The notes under the pieces were generated by a model, which was not told the DNA's origin, did not search any database, and was given only the letters and a program-made list of their open reading frames with translations. This document shows, one piece after another, positions 44,714-52,774 of a DNA stretch of 64,000 nucleotides; the first letter of the stretch is position 1; the number at the start of each line of letters is the position of its first letter. A program made the position numbers and the translations under genes. The DNA lies in the NCBI RefSeq assembly GCF_016458275.1, contig NZ_JAEMHM010000007.1:62001-126000 (forward strand), written 5' to 3'. Origin of the DNA: Geomesophilobacter sediminis. GTDB lineage: Bacteria; Desulfobacterota; Desulfuromonadia; Geobacterales; Geobacteraceae.

Positions 44714-46252
44714 CTAGACTGTCGGGCCGGCGGCCTTCTTTTTCTTGACGAACTTGCCCAACTCCTCCACGACTTCCTCGATCACGCCCGCCCAATCGCC
44801 GCGGCTCTTCTGCCGGAAAATCCGCAGCGTCGGATACCACGGGGAATCCTCGCGCTCCAGCATCCAGCGCCATTCGCTCTCGAAACAATTCAAAAGCCAC
44901 ACCGGTTTCCCCAACGCTCCAGCCAGGTGCGCCACGGAAGTGTCGACGCTGATCACCAGGTCGAGTTGATCGATCAACCCCGCCGTGTCCAGAAAATCCC
45001 GGCAGTCGGCCATGCAATCGAAGATGTCCCAGCCGATCTCTGACCGTTGGTCGGCATCCTTTCCCTTTTGCAGGCTCACCAGCTGGACCTCGGCGACGTC
45101 GCGCAGGGGCCCGAACTGGTCCAGCGGGATGCTGCGCCTCTGGTAGGTCGGGGAAAGCCTTCCGACACCCCACACCAGTCCCACCCGCACCCCGGTCAGC
45201 CCGGCAAGCTGGCTCTCCGCCTGCACCATGATCTCCCCTGGAACCCGCAAATAGGGAACCTCGCGCGGCACGGTATCGAGGGTGGTTCCGGCCGCGGCCG
45301 GGAGGCTCATCATCGGGGCGAAGAAGTCGAAGCCCTGCAGCGGGACCGGCTGGGTCATCGGCACGATCTCATCCACGCACTCCATCGCCTGCACCAACCG
45401 CCCCAGGTGGGGGGTGGCGTACAGCGTGATCCGCTCGGGGCCCATCTTGCGCAGCAGCGGGAGGTAACGCAGCATCATGATGTTGTCGCCGGCTCCCGGT
45501 TCGTCCACCAGCAAGAGCCGTTTTCCTTCCAGCGGCTCCCCCTGCCAGCGTCGTTTGCCCTGCAACGCCTGGTATACGGCCCGCCAGCGGGTGACCGAGC
45601 TGTCGCGGAAAGCCTCGAAACTGTGCGCGAAAAACGCTTTCCCCTCCGGATAGTCCCCCCGCAAAAGCTGGAGTACGGCCAGGTTCACTGCCGCGTCGGC
45701 GTGGTCCGGTTTCAGTGTCAGCACCTCGGTGAACGCGGCCTCGGCATCCTCGAACTCGCAAAGCTCCTTGAGGACGTTGCCCAGGTTGTAATGCACCAGC
45801 ACGAAATCCGGCTTGATCGCCAGCGCCTTCCGGTAAACCTCTACCGCGTCGGCCAGTCGCCCCTGGTCCTTCAATGCATTGCCCAGGTTGCTGTAGACCT
45901 CCACGAAATCGGCTTTCAGCTCCAGCGCCAGCCGGTAGCAACGCTCCGCCTGGTCGTAGCGCTTCTGTCCCTTGTATGCCTCGCCCAGGTTATTGAAAGC
46001 CACGGCATTCGCCGGGTTCTGTTTGACCGCTTTCTCGATCAGCTCCACGGCGATCTCGAGCTTGCCCACCTGGAGAGCCAGTACCCCCAAAAGGTGGAGG
46101 GCATCGAAATTCTCGGGCTCTGTTGCCAGTACCTTGAGGTAGGTTTCCTTGGCTTCCGCGAAACGGCCCGACTGGTGGTGATTCAATCCCAAGGCAATCA
46201 ATTGCGCCGGGGAAAGGGTCTGCTCCGGCGCCTGCGGCGTGGAAGTGCTCAT
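44714..46252 (-). CDS. TPR-containing glycosyltransferase-like protein
   Basis: The 512-residue cytoplasmic protein has about five tetratricopeptide repeats over residues 12-215, for example AVELIEKAVKQNPANAVAFN and NLGNALKDQGRLADAVEVYR. A C-terminal domain (about 240-500) resembles the glycosyltransferase fold found in TPR-GT proteins: LLVDEPGAGDNIMMLRYLPL, VGLVWGVG and ISVDTSVAHLAGALGKPVWLL. Such proteins glycosylate surface structures or proteins. Its C-terminus is Lys-rich. It is a single gene with no other glycan genes nearby. Confidence 0.8.
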   Translation of the reverse strand: MSTSTPQAPEQTLSPAQLIALGLNHHQSGRFAEAKETYLKVLATEPENFDALHLLGVLALQVGKLEIAVELIEKAVKQNPANAVAFNNLGEAYKGQKRYDQAERCYRLALELKADFVEVYSNLGNALKDQGRLADAVEVYRKALAIKPDFVLVHYNLGNVLKELCEFEDAEAAFTEVLTLKPDHADAAVNLAVLQLLRGDYPEGKAFFAHSFEAFRDSSVTRWRAVYQALQGKRRWQGEPLEGKRLLLVDEPGAGDNIMMLRYLPLLRKMGPERITLYATPHLGRLVQAMECVDEIVPMTQPVPLQGFDFFAPMMSLPAAAGTTLDTVPREVPYLRVPGEIMVQAESQLAGLTGVRVGLVWGVGRLSPTYQRRSIPLDQFGPLRDVAEVQLVSLQKGKDADQRSEIGWDIFDCMADCRDFLDTAGLIDQLDLVISVDTSVAHLAGALGKPVWLLNCFESEWRWMLEREDSPWYPTLRIFRQKSRGDWAGVIEEVVEELGKFVKKKKAAGPTV

Positions 46253-46480
46253 CGTGGTGGATGCTCCGTAGTAAGAAGGGTTTCTCTCCCGGAAGCCGGG
46301 AGGAGACTGTCACGAAAAACCTAGCGTAATCGGCTATATCCGATCCAGTACTGTATCACAACGGCACTCGGTCAAAAAGACTTAAGTTTCGGCGACAGGC
46401 ACCGATTCATATTCAGGAAGTGTTGAACTCATAGTACAACTTTTGAGATTAGCATTTGTAAATATTAATGCAATGGTTAT

Positions 46481-46509
46481 TTGACTTTTATTAATTTTAG
46501 GTGTATTAA
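46481..46509 (+). promoter_or_regulatory. Probable sigma-70 promoter of the TonB receptor leader
   Basis: TTGACT at 46481-46486 and TATTAA at 46504-46509 are separated by 17 bases, in an A/T-rich stretch. Transcription would begin near 46516 and run through the leader hairpins. Confidence 0.55.
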
Positions 46510-46713
46510 ATCCACTACTTGTGTCACGGAAGTGTGGCCACAGATGGCATTGTGTGGGGGATAAGTGGATCAATTTCCAGGTAAGGCCCCTGAAGAAGAA
46601 TCCGAAAGGCCGTTTCAACCAGAGTAACTGACTGGTTTGGCGGCCTTTTGTCTTTTTTGCCGCAGGTTGTGTCTGTTTAATGTTTTGCTATGACTGTGCA
46701 GTGGAGGGAGTCC
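46510..46713 (+). promoter_or_regulatory. Structured leader with terminator (possible riboswitch or attenuator)
   Basis: ATCCACT (46510-46516) pairs exactly with AGTGGAT (46564-46570), closing a 47-base segment with two internal hairpins (CAC-GGAA-GTG and CCACA/TGTGG). A strong terminator follows (46605-46659): AAGGCCG with AACCAG pairs with CTGGTT and GGCGGCCTT, then TTGTCTTTTTT. An alternative AAGGCC at 46583-46588 could pair with the 3-prime arm. No known riboswitch class was recognised. The receptor start codon lies 55 bases downstream. Confidence 0.5.
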
Positions 46714-48819
46714 ATGAAGTTTAGGAACCGGAAAATGCAACAGGCGGGAAACCGTCTCCTGGGAGACGGTGGCAGCATGGTGAAATGGAAGTACGGCGTC
46801 CCGGTCCTGTTGGCCCTGACGGCGCTCGCCCCGGCCTTGCCGGGAGGGTCCGCCCGCGCCGCCGAGGCGGATACTGAGACGGCCCTTGCTCCGGCTGCGG
46901 ATGTTCCGGCGGAGACGGCTGCTGACAAGGCAGGCGAGGCGACCGGCGGGAACGAGGACCTGCTGCTTTTCTGGGAGCAGAAGGAACTCTATGTAGAGAC
47001 CGCAACCCGCACTGCAAAGCCGATTTCGCAGGTGGCGGAGAACATGGAGGTCATCACCGCCAAGGACATCGAGGAGATGAACGCCCACACGGTGAACGAG
47101 GTGCTCGCCCGCGTGTCGGGGGTCTTCGTTGAGAATGAGACCAACGATTTCAACTCTCCGGCGCTGCTCCACATCCAGGGGAGTTCTCAGCGCCACGTGG
47201 CGCTCTATCTGGATGGAGTCCAATGGAACTTTCTGAGTGATGGTCATGCCGAGGCCATCTCGATACCGGTTGGCATCATCGACCGGATCGAAATCATCAA
47301 GGGGCCGGCTTCGTCTACCTGGGGGTCGGGCCTGGGCGGGGTCATTAACATCATCACCAAGAACGTGGGCGATTTCACCACTCCCAAGGGGATGATTGTC
47401 GGTTCCTATGGTGAAGGAAGAACACGCGATGCGAACTGGCAGGTTGCCGGCAAGGTGGGAGTCGCCAAATACTACCTATATGCGGGGCGGTTGGCTTCGG
47501 ACGGGTTGGTGAGCCACCGGTACTCCAGCAGCGACAGTCTGTACTCCAAGGTTGCCCTTACCCCGGTTCACAACATGGACCTGGTTTTCACCCTGGGGTA
47601 TACCACCCCCGACCTGAGTGCCGGCAGCCAGCATTCGGACCGGTTTGGAGGTGTCGATACCTCCGGTTCTCTTGGTATCAGCAACTTGCACGCTACGGCG
47701 GGCATGGATTACCACTTTGCTCCTGACTGGGCTCTTACCGCTGAAATCAACACCCTTCGCAGCAATTTTTCGCAAGGAACGGAGTTTACCAAGCCCAACG
47801 CGCTTTTTCATGTGACGAGCGGCGACAAATACGCCGATACCCAGCTAATCGATCAGACCTTCGGTGGCAATCTCAAGCTGACCTACTCGGGAGGCAACAA
47901 CTTCGCCGTCCTGGGGGCAGAAGCAACTCACGGCACCGACGAATTCCACCGGCTTGCCCTTAATCGTGCGGCAACCCTTCAATCCACGGTTGCCGTATAC
48001 CGGCAGGCCTATGTCTACTCCGAGTTGAACAAGTGGGCGATTTTTACCAACGACACCATTTCCTTGGGGAGCTTCTCGGTTACCCCCGGTATCCGCCTGG
48101 ACCACAATTCCATCAGCGGTACCTTCGTCAGTCCGAGTGTCGGAGGGACCTATCAGCCCACCGAGCATAGCATGGTCCGGGCATCCGTTGCCCGGGGGTT
48201 CACCTATCCGCCGTTTAGCATGACCTCCGGCAGTGACCCTTTTAGCCTGCCCAATCCTTCCCTTCGCGCCGAGCAAGGATGGTCGTACCAAGCAGGGGCC
48301 GAATCGGTGGTAGGGGATCGTGTCAACCTGAAGGCAACCGTCTTTAGGCATGACATCAATAACGCTATCAGCGATGATCCCGATCCGGCCACGCTCATGA
48401 ACAAGAACGTTGGCAAACTGGTCCGGCAGGGCTACGAGCTTGCAGCGGAGACGGTCCCCTTCTTCAATACCAGTCTGAAGGTGGCACACTCCTTCGTTCA
48501 TATCGACCCTTCGGCACCCGCTACCTCCCGGGATAATTACTCCTACCTGATCGGCATCAAATACGATGACCGAAAGGCGTGGCTGGCCCAGGTGTTTGGT
48601 AGTTACATCTGGTGGGACATGCCTGCCGCCGCAGGACCGGGCGACTACAATACCTTTGTTTGGGACGCCAACATCAACCGGAAGTTTTCCCTCTCCGAGA
48701 CCTTCAGCCTGGAAATGTTCCTCAATCTGCACAATATCTTCAATTCCGGGTACACAACCTCGATCAGCCAGGCCAATACGGGAAGATGGGTTGAGGGGGG
48801 AGTGAAGTTCAGATTCTAA
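46714..48819 (+). CDS. TonB-dependent outer membrane receptor
   Basis: The ATG at 46714 follows GGAGGGAG; upstream ATG at 46690 has no such site. The 701-residue precursor has a long N-terminal region with a hydrophobic signal (about residues 22-43) then Ala/Glu-rich sequence. The plug domain begins near 85-230 (ISQVAENMEVITAKDIEEM, the plug block IDRIEIIKGPASSTWGSGLG). The rest is a 22-strand beta barrel ending in the typical C-terminal WVEGGVKFRF with terminal Phe. It imports a chelated metal, cobalamin or other ligand with TonB energy. The ligand is not identified. It is convergent with the RiPP operon. Confidence 0.9.
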   Translation: MKFRNRKMQQAGNRLLGDGGSMVKWKYGVPVLLALTALAPALPGGSARAAEADTETALAPAADVPAETAADKAGEATGGNEDLLLFWEQKELYVETATRTAKPISQVAENMEVITAKDIEEMNAHTVNEVLARVSGVFVENETNDFNSPALLHIQGSSQRHVALYLDGVQWNFLSDGHAEAISIPVGIIDRIEIIKGPASSTWGSGLGGVINIITKNVGDFTTPKGMIVGSYGEGRTRDANWQVAGKVGVAKYYLYAGRLASDGLVSHRYSSSDSLYSKVALTPVHNMDLVFTLGYTTPDLSAGSQHSDRFGGVDTSGSLGISNLHATAGMDYHFAPDWALTAEINTLRSNFSQGTEFTKPNALFHVTSGDKYADTQLIDQTFGGNLKLTYSGGNNFAVLGAEATHGTDEFHRLALNRAATLQSTVAVYRQAYVYSELNKWAIFTNDTISLGSFSVTPGIRLDHNSISGTFVSPSVGGTYQPTEHSMVRASVARGFTYPPFSMTSGSDPFSLPNPSLRAEQGWSYQAGAESVVGDRVNLKATVFRHDINNAISDDPDPATLMNKNVGKLVRQGYELAAETVPFFNTSLKVAHSFVHIDPSAPATSRDNYSYLIGIKYDDRKAWLAQVFGSYIWWDMPAAAGPGDYNTFVWDANINRKFSLSETFSLEMFLNLHNIFNSGYTTSISQANTGRWVEGGVKFRF

Positions 48820-48838
48820 AATTACCGTCTATACACGC

Positions 48839-48882
48839 AAGAAAGCCGGTGGATCAACGAAGATTCACCGGCTTTTTCTTTT
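48839..48882. terminator. Bidirectional terminator
   Basis: AAAGCCGGTGGA pairs with TCACCGGCTTT (one bulge or mismatch), flanked by T-rich TTTCTTTTTC on the plus strand. It separates the converging receptor and maturase genes. Confidence 0.8.
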
Positions 48883-48885
48883 TCA

Positions 48886-50181
48886 TCACTTCACTGCCGT
48901 CCGATACTCGAGGTCCTGCCGTATCAGGCGTTCCAAGGACTTGTCAAAATAATCCTTCCGGCAGTCCACCGTTTCTATCTTCTCCGTACGCAGCAAGGTC
49001 ATCTGCCGACATCCCCCGAAGCAGAGTGGCAGATAGGCACAGTCGAGGCATCGGTCTTCCTTCCAGACGTCGATGTTATGGGATTCACGGTAGTCCTTGA
49101 TCCCGTCTTTCAGCGTTCCTATTTGCAGGGAGTCGTTGGACATGAAGGCGGGGCATTTGAAAAGTGCCCCGTTGTAATTGATCACCACGTCGCTCTCATA
49201 CTCGATGGTGCATGCCGAGGCCCGGACCTTCGGCGCCGGAAAGCCCCGTTTCAAGGATTCTTCCCGAAGAAAAATGCCGGCCTCGATGACCCAGGGCTCG
49301 GAAGCGCAGGCGCAGGCGTTGCCGAAATCCCCGACTTTCTCGCCCGATTTCTGGATGATCGGCACGAAGAGGAGCCTGCCGAGCTTATCGGGGGTGATTC
49401 CTTTGCTCAGGAGCTGGTCCAGGAGGGCAGGGAAGAGACGGTAATTGTCCCTGGTGAAGTTTCCCCCCAGATTGAGGGTGATCAGACCGGCAATTGCCGC
49501 GAGGTTGTCGATGATGGCATCGAAACTGCCGCTTCCCGAGACGAAGGGGCGGCTGACATCGTGCGTTTCGGGGGGGCCGTCGAGGGTTATCTTGGCACCG
49601 ACGAAGCCGAGCGGCAGCAACTCTTCGACCACAGGTCTGCTCAGGAGAGTCCCATTGCTGATCATGGAGAAGCTGAACTTGGTCCCGTTTTGTCGGGCGG
49701 CGGTTCCGAGACGACCGGCAATGTCCTTGATCAGGTCGAGGGAGAGTAACGGCTCGCCTCCGTAAAAGGATATCTTTACTTCACATCCCTTCTGAATCTG
49801 GTCCCGGATTACCGTATCCACCAACAGGTCGGCCGTTTCTGCAGACATGTAGAAGTTGCCGCGGAAATTGTCCTCGTAACAGTAGCCGCAGGCGAGATTG
49901 CAATCGAGGTTGAGCACGACGACCGCGTTGTAGAGGTTGCGCTGCTTGTTGGCGCGAACGAAGACGTCGCGCATCTCCCGGCGCTCCGCTGCCGGGTCCG
50001 GGACCAGAAACCCCAAACGGATCAGGGTGTCACGGTTGGCGCCGGTGATGGTGTTATCCCCGGCGGCGCGCAGCACGTCATCGGGAACCTCTATGATCGA
50101 GGAGCGCTTGGTGGAGAAGAGCAGGGTGGATCCGGGGCGGTCCGGACAGGGGTATGCCTTGATATAGCGTGACAGGTGCAT
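48886..50181 (-). CDS. Radical SAM/SPASM peptide maturase (geopeptide type)
   Basis: The ATG at 50181 follows AGGGAA. The 431-residue protein has an N-terminal part of about 85 residues ahead of the radical SAM core. The [4Fe-4S] motif is CNLACGYCYE, with GGEPLL following. A C-terminal SPASM-like domain carries several Cys: CACASE, CTIEYESD, YNGALFKCPAF, and CLDCAYLPLCFGGCRQ with a later CRKDYF. Such enzymes install crosslinks or epimerise residues in ribosomal peptides. The beginning (MHLSRYIKAYPCPDRPG) resembles Geobacter geopeptide maturases as I recall them. The precursor gene lies 250 bases upstream in the same direction. Confidence 0.88.
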   Translation of the reverse strand: MHLSRYIKAYPCPDRPGSTLLFSTKRSSIIEVPDDVLRAAGDNTITGANRDTLIRLGFLVPDPAAERREMRDVFVRANKQRNLYNAVVVLNLDCNLACGYCYEDNFRGNFYMSAETADLLVDTVIRDQIQKGCEVKISFYGGEPLLSLDLIKDIAGRLGTAARQNGTKFSFSMISNGTLLSRPVVEELLPLGFVGAKITLDGPPETHDVSRPFVSGSGSFDAIIDNLAAIAGLITLNLGGNFTRDNYRLFPALLDQLLSKGITPDKLGRLLFVPIIQKSGEKVGDFGNACACASEPWVIEAGIFLREESLKRGFPAPKVRASACTIEYESDVVINYNGALFKCPAFMSNDSLQIGTLKDGIKDYRESHNIDVWKEDRCLDCAYLPLCFGGCRQMTLLRTEKIETVDCRKDYFDKSLERLIRQDLEYRTAVK

Positions 50182-50336
50182 GGAGAGTTCCCTGGCGAGA
50201 AAAAGGAGAGGAGCAGGAACTCTGCCGATCACCGAAGCTTAAATGGAGGGTGCTTGATGTTTCGCGTGGTGCGGAAGGGGATCAAGGACGGGCGGCTTTG
50301 GGTGATATGAAACGAAACCTTTTTCTCTTGCTTTTG

Positions 50337-50410
50337 TGCCGCAGTCATTCTGCGGCAGACGAGGTCGAATGATTTTGGGCTCAGAAAGGGGAGTGGCCCC
50401 TCCCCTTTCT
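50337..50410 (-). promoter_or_regulatory. Two intercistronic hairpins between precursor and maturase genes
   Basis: A perfect 11-base stem, AGAAAGGGGAG with CTCCCCTTTCT (50383-50410), lies 22 bases past the precursor stop. A second hairpin, TGCCGCAG/CTGCGGCA, lies at 50337-50357. Neither is followed by a T run, so they look more like mRNA-stabilising, processing or partial attenuation elements than a full terminator. Confidence 0.5.
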
Positions 50411-50432
50411 GAAGAACGTGAGATCTGAGCGA

Positions 50433-50528
50433 CTAGATCACGTCGACCATGGCGGTAAAGCAGCAGGTCGCCGGAGCTTCAACGTTCAGTTCCACACCTT
50501 CTTCCAGAATAACAATGATGTTTTCCAT
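50433..50528 (-). CDS. RiPP precursor peptide (31 residues, geopeptide-like)
   Basis: This gene encodes a 31-residue peptide. The ATG at 50528 is preceded by AAAGGAGG at 11-base distance. The leader-like part (MENIIVILEEGVELNVEAP) is hydrophobic then acidic. The core is ATCCFTAMVDVI, with two adjacent Cys near the C-terminus. Its size, strong ribosome binding site and position just upstream of a radical SAM/SPASM maturase make it the likely substrate. No separate PqqD-like or leader-peptidase gene is present in the window. Identification is by context and pattern. Confidence 0.75.
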   Translation of the reverse strand: MENIIVILEEGVELNVEAPATCCFTAMVDVI

Positions 50529-50602
50529 TTTCGGTTTTTTCCTCCTTTCCTAAGGTAAGTGATATCCCCAAAGGCATTGCGCATATGCCCATTGTAGGTT
50601 TT

Positions 50603-50630
50603 TCCGACATAGTGTAAAGATATCCGACAT
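50603..50630. repeat. Direct repeat TCCGACAT with exact 20-base spacing
   Basis: TCCGACAT occurs at 50603-50610 and again at 50623-50630, i.e. two helical turns apart, in the leader of the precursor gene. This spacing is typical of a dimeric regulator binding site; the regulator is unknown. Confidence 0.45.
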
Positions 50631-50660
50631 TTCGATAACTTACGAACAACGAGGGCGGAC

Positions 50661-50688
50661 TCTATACCAAGGCTCATTAGCTTGTCAA
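50661..50688 (-). promoter_or_regulatory. Probable sigma-70 promoter of the RiPP operon
   Basis: Read on the minus strand: TTGACA (bases 50688-50683), a 16-base spacer, then TATAGA (50666-50661). The predicted start is near 50654, giving a leader of about 125 bases before the precursor ATG. Confidence 0.65.
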
Positions 50689-51749
50689 GCGTCAAATGAC
50701 GTTTTTTTTCGATTTTTTTCTGGATTTCGCCTACTCATTTGATTTTGTTGATAAATCTATAAATGTTTGAAATTATTGATAATGTAAAACACATATAATC
50801 TCACATAAAAAATCCAATTCTTTTCCGCGCTCAGGCGTAAGGACGTCATCTGTCACGGCTTCGCTGCTATTGCTTTTACGGAATAGTTGAAGATTTATTG
50901 GAGCTGTTTAAGGGTGAAAATATACCTCATACTGTCCCGTTCGACTGCCAGGGACGGCAAATTTTTCTTTGCTCGATTTATGGACCAGAGAGGCGGGAGA
51001 GGCTTATGGCGTAGTGCAGAAGATGATGACAATGTGTCGAAATCTTAAGGTTTGGGTTGTTGAGGGCCGAGCCGGCACACCCGCTGGATTTTGCTGCCGA
51101 TAATCGTGATTCCCCTGCAACTGAAACGATGGTCACGGGCGATATGTCGATGGCAGGCGTTAGATGGTCGGATGTGTGTGGGTTAACCTGGGTGATCGGG
51201 GAAGCAGGTACTTTGGGCGGTCCCTGTCAAGGTGGTATCGTCTTTTGCAATGGGTTGCTGGAATTGTATCGGTGAGAGCGTTCATTGAGTTGTCTTAAAA
51301 GTTGCAAGGCCGGGGAGGAGAATTGGTAGAAAAAGGCCGGTTTTTATCGCACCTGGGGCCCATCGGACTCCTTAGATGACTTCGCTGTTGTGCAAAAAAA
51401 TTGGCAGGGGGTGTCGCTGCTTTTGCCGTTTAGCCGAGAAACCTACCGTCCTCTCAAGGTTGCTGTCTCCAACTTGACCCTTGAACGCCGCTGAAGTGAT
51501 TGGCGCCGGTAATTACGTAAGTTTTCAATATGCTTGATCGAAGTCGCCTCGGTGCCTGGTTCGTTCGTCTGAGATCCCCATTTCTTTGCTGAACAATTCC
51601 ATTTTTCGTTGATATTTCCCACCTTTCCACCTATTATGTTCCCCCTTGTGCCTATGCCTCTGCACGACTTTTGTCATAGCCTTCTCTTGGGTAATCGCTG
51701 CCTTTGGGAACGTGCTCTTGCTATTTTGATCTGGTTAGGAATGTATTGA
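50689..51749. other. Long low-GC intergenic region without a supported gene
   Basis: About 1.06 kb of sequence clearly poorer in G/C than its surroundings. A short plus-strand frame (51057-51275, 72 codons) and an unstarted frame at 51333-51494 were considered but have no ribosome binding site or family resemblance. No tRNA, terminator or known RNA was recognised. It may be decayed or recently acquired DNA. Confidence 0.45.
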
Positions 51750-52631
51750 ATGTTGCAGTCTTTTCGTTTTTTTGTTGCTCTCTTTGTCGTTGCCGTGTCG
51801 TCTCTTTTTCCTTCGTTGTGCCGAGCCGTCGGTGTTGTCGTCATCGCCGATAATCAGTTGCGGCCGGTGACGGAAATAGTTTCCGGTATCAAGAAAACCC
51901 TGAAAACGCCGATAAGGATGTATTCGCCGGCGGAAGTGAAGGGCTCGCTCGCCACCGTTGTCGAAAACGAGAACGCCAAGGTCGTCATCGCGCTGGGCAA
52001 GGTCGCGCTGGCCGAGGCGCTCCGTCTGCCGCCTTCCGTGCCGGTCATCTACGACTTGGTTGTGGTGCCGCCGGTCGTCAACCGGCCCAATACCATCGGC
52101 TTTTACATGGCGACCCCGGCACACGAATACACGGACCTGATCCACAACTATCTGCGTTCCATTCGCAAGGTGGCCGTGGTGGGGAGCCGCCACCAGTTGA
52201 ACCTCCTGGCGCGCGGGGACATCCCCCAGCAAAATGCCTTCGGGGTGAAGAACAGCCTGGAGTTCATCTCGACGATGCGCCAGCTCGACAGCGCCGATGC
52301 CATCATCCTCCTGCCGGATTCTGCGCTGCTGAGCAACAACGCCATGGACGAGGCGTACCTGATCTCGTTCAAAAAGGGGATTCCGCTTCTGGGGATTTCC
52401 GAACAGAGCGTGAAAGAGGGCGCACTGCTTGCGCTGGTGGTCGATACGGTGAACGTGGGGAAGTTGATCGGCGAGGCCGCGGCCCGCGCCTTGAGATATG
52501 GCAGCCTGACGTCGATGCCGCCGTCGCCGCCGCACAAGTTCGACATGTTCCTGAACGCGGGGACCGCGTCGCGGATGGGGATCAACCTTCCCAACGAACT
52601 GGTTCGGATGGCGAAGCGGGTTTACCAGTAA
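51750..52631 (+). CDS. ABC-type substrate-binding-like protein (paralog 1)
   Basis: A 293-residue protein with an N-terminal signal sequence (about residues 1-26) and the two-lobed fold of the ABC_sub_bind family (related to TrpX-like tryptophan/tyrosine binding proteins): VVIADNQLRPVTEIVSGIKKTL, KVVIALGKVALAEAL, NRPNTIGFYMATPAHEY, and a late VVDTVNVGKLIGEAAARAL. No permease or ATPase gene is present. The neighbouring genes are a close paralog and a hybrid kinase, so sensing rather than transport is likely. Confidence 0.85.
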   Translation: MLQSFRFFVALFVVAVSSLFPSLCRAVGVVVIADNQLRPVTEIVSGIKKTLKTPIRMYSPAEVKGSLATVVENENAKVVIALGKVALAEALRLPPSVPVIYDLVVVPPVVNRPNTIGFYMATPAHEYTDLIHNYLRSIRKVAVVGSRHQLNLLARGDIPQQNAFGVKNSLEFISTMRQLDSADAIILLPDSALLSNNAMDEAYLISFKKGIPLLGISEQSVKEGALLALVVDTVNVGKLIGEAAARALRYGSLTSMPPSPPHKFDMFLNAGTASRMGINLPNELVRMAKRVYQ

Positions 52632-52774
52632 AAAGATTCGGTGCTCACCGTTAGCAAGGCCCCGACGCTGAGCACCATGATTCCGTTGTCTAATTTGTCC
52701 ATGGTCCATGGTCAATTCACCGATGAGGTATGTAGCTCTTCCTGCTGTTTGAAAACCTGTTTCTCTATGGTGCG

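Noticed and set aside
46510-46600. Cobalamin riboswitch upstream of the TonB receptor
   Set aside because: Conserved B12-box and core elements are not visible; only a generic leader structure can be supported.
50486-50695. 69-codon minus-strand frame overlapping the RiPP precursor
   Set aside because: It reads through the promoter and ribosome binding site in a different frame; the 31-codon frame has the correct start signals and peptide character.
51057-51275. Plus-strand 72-codon frame in the low-GC region
   Set aside because: No ribosome binding site and no family resemblance; could be a chance ORF.
51333-51494. Open stretch without a start codon, ending in LTLERR
   Set aside because: It looks somewhat protein-like and could be a decayed gene, but it has no start, no upstream continuation and no recognised similarity.
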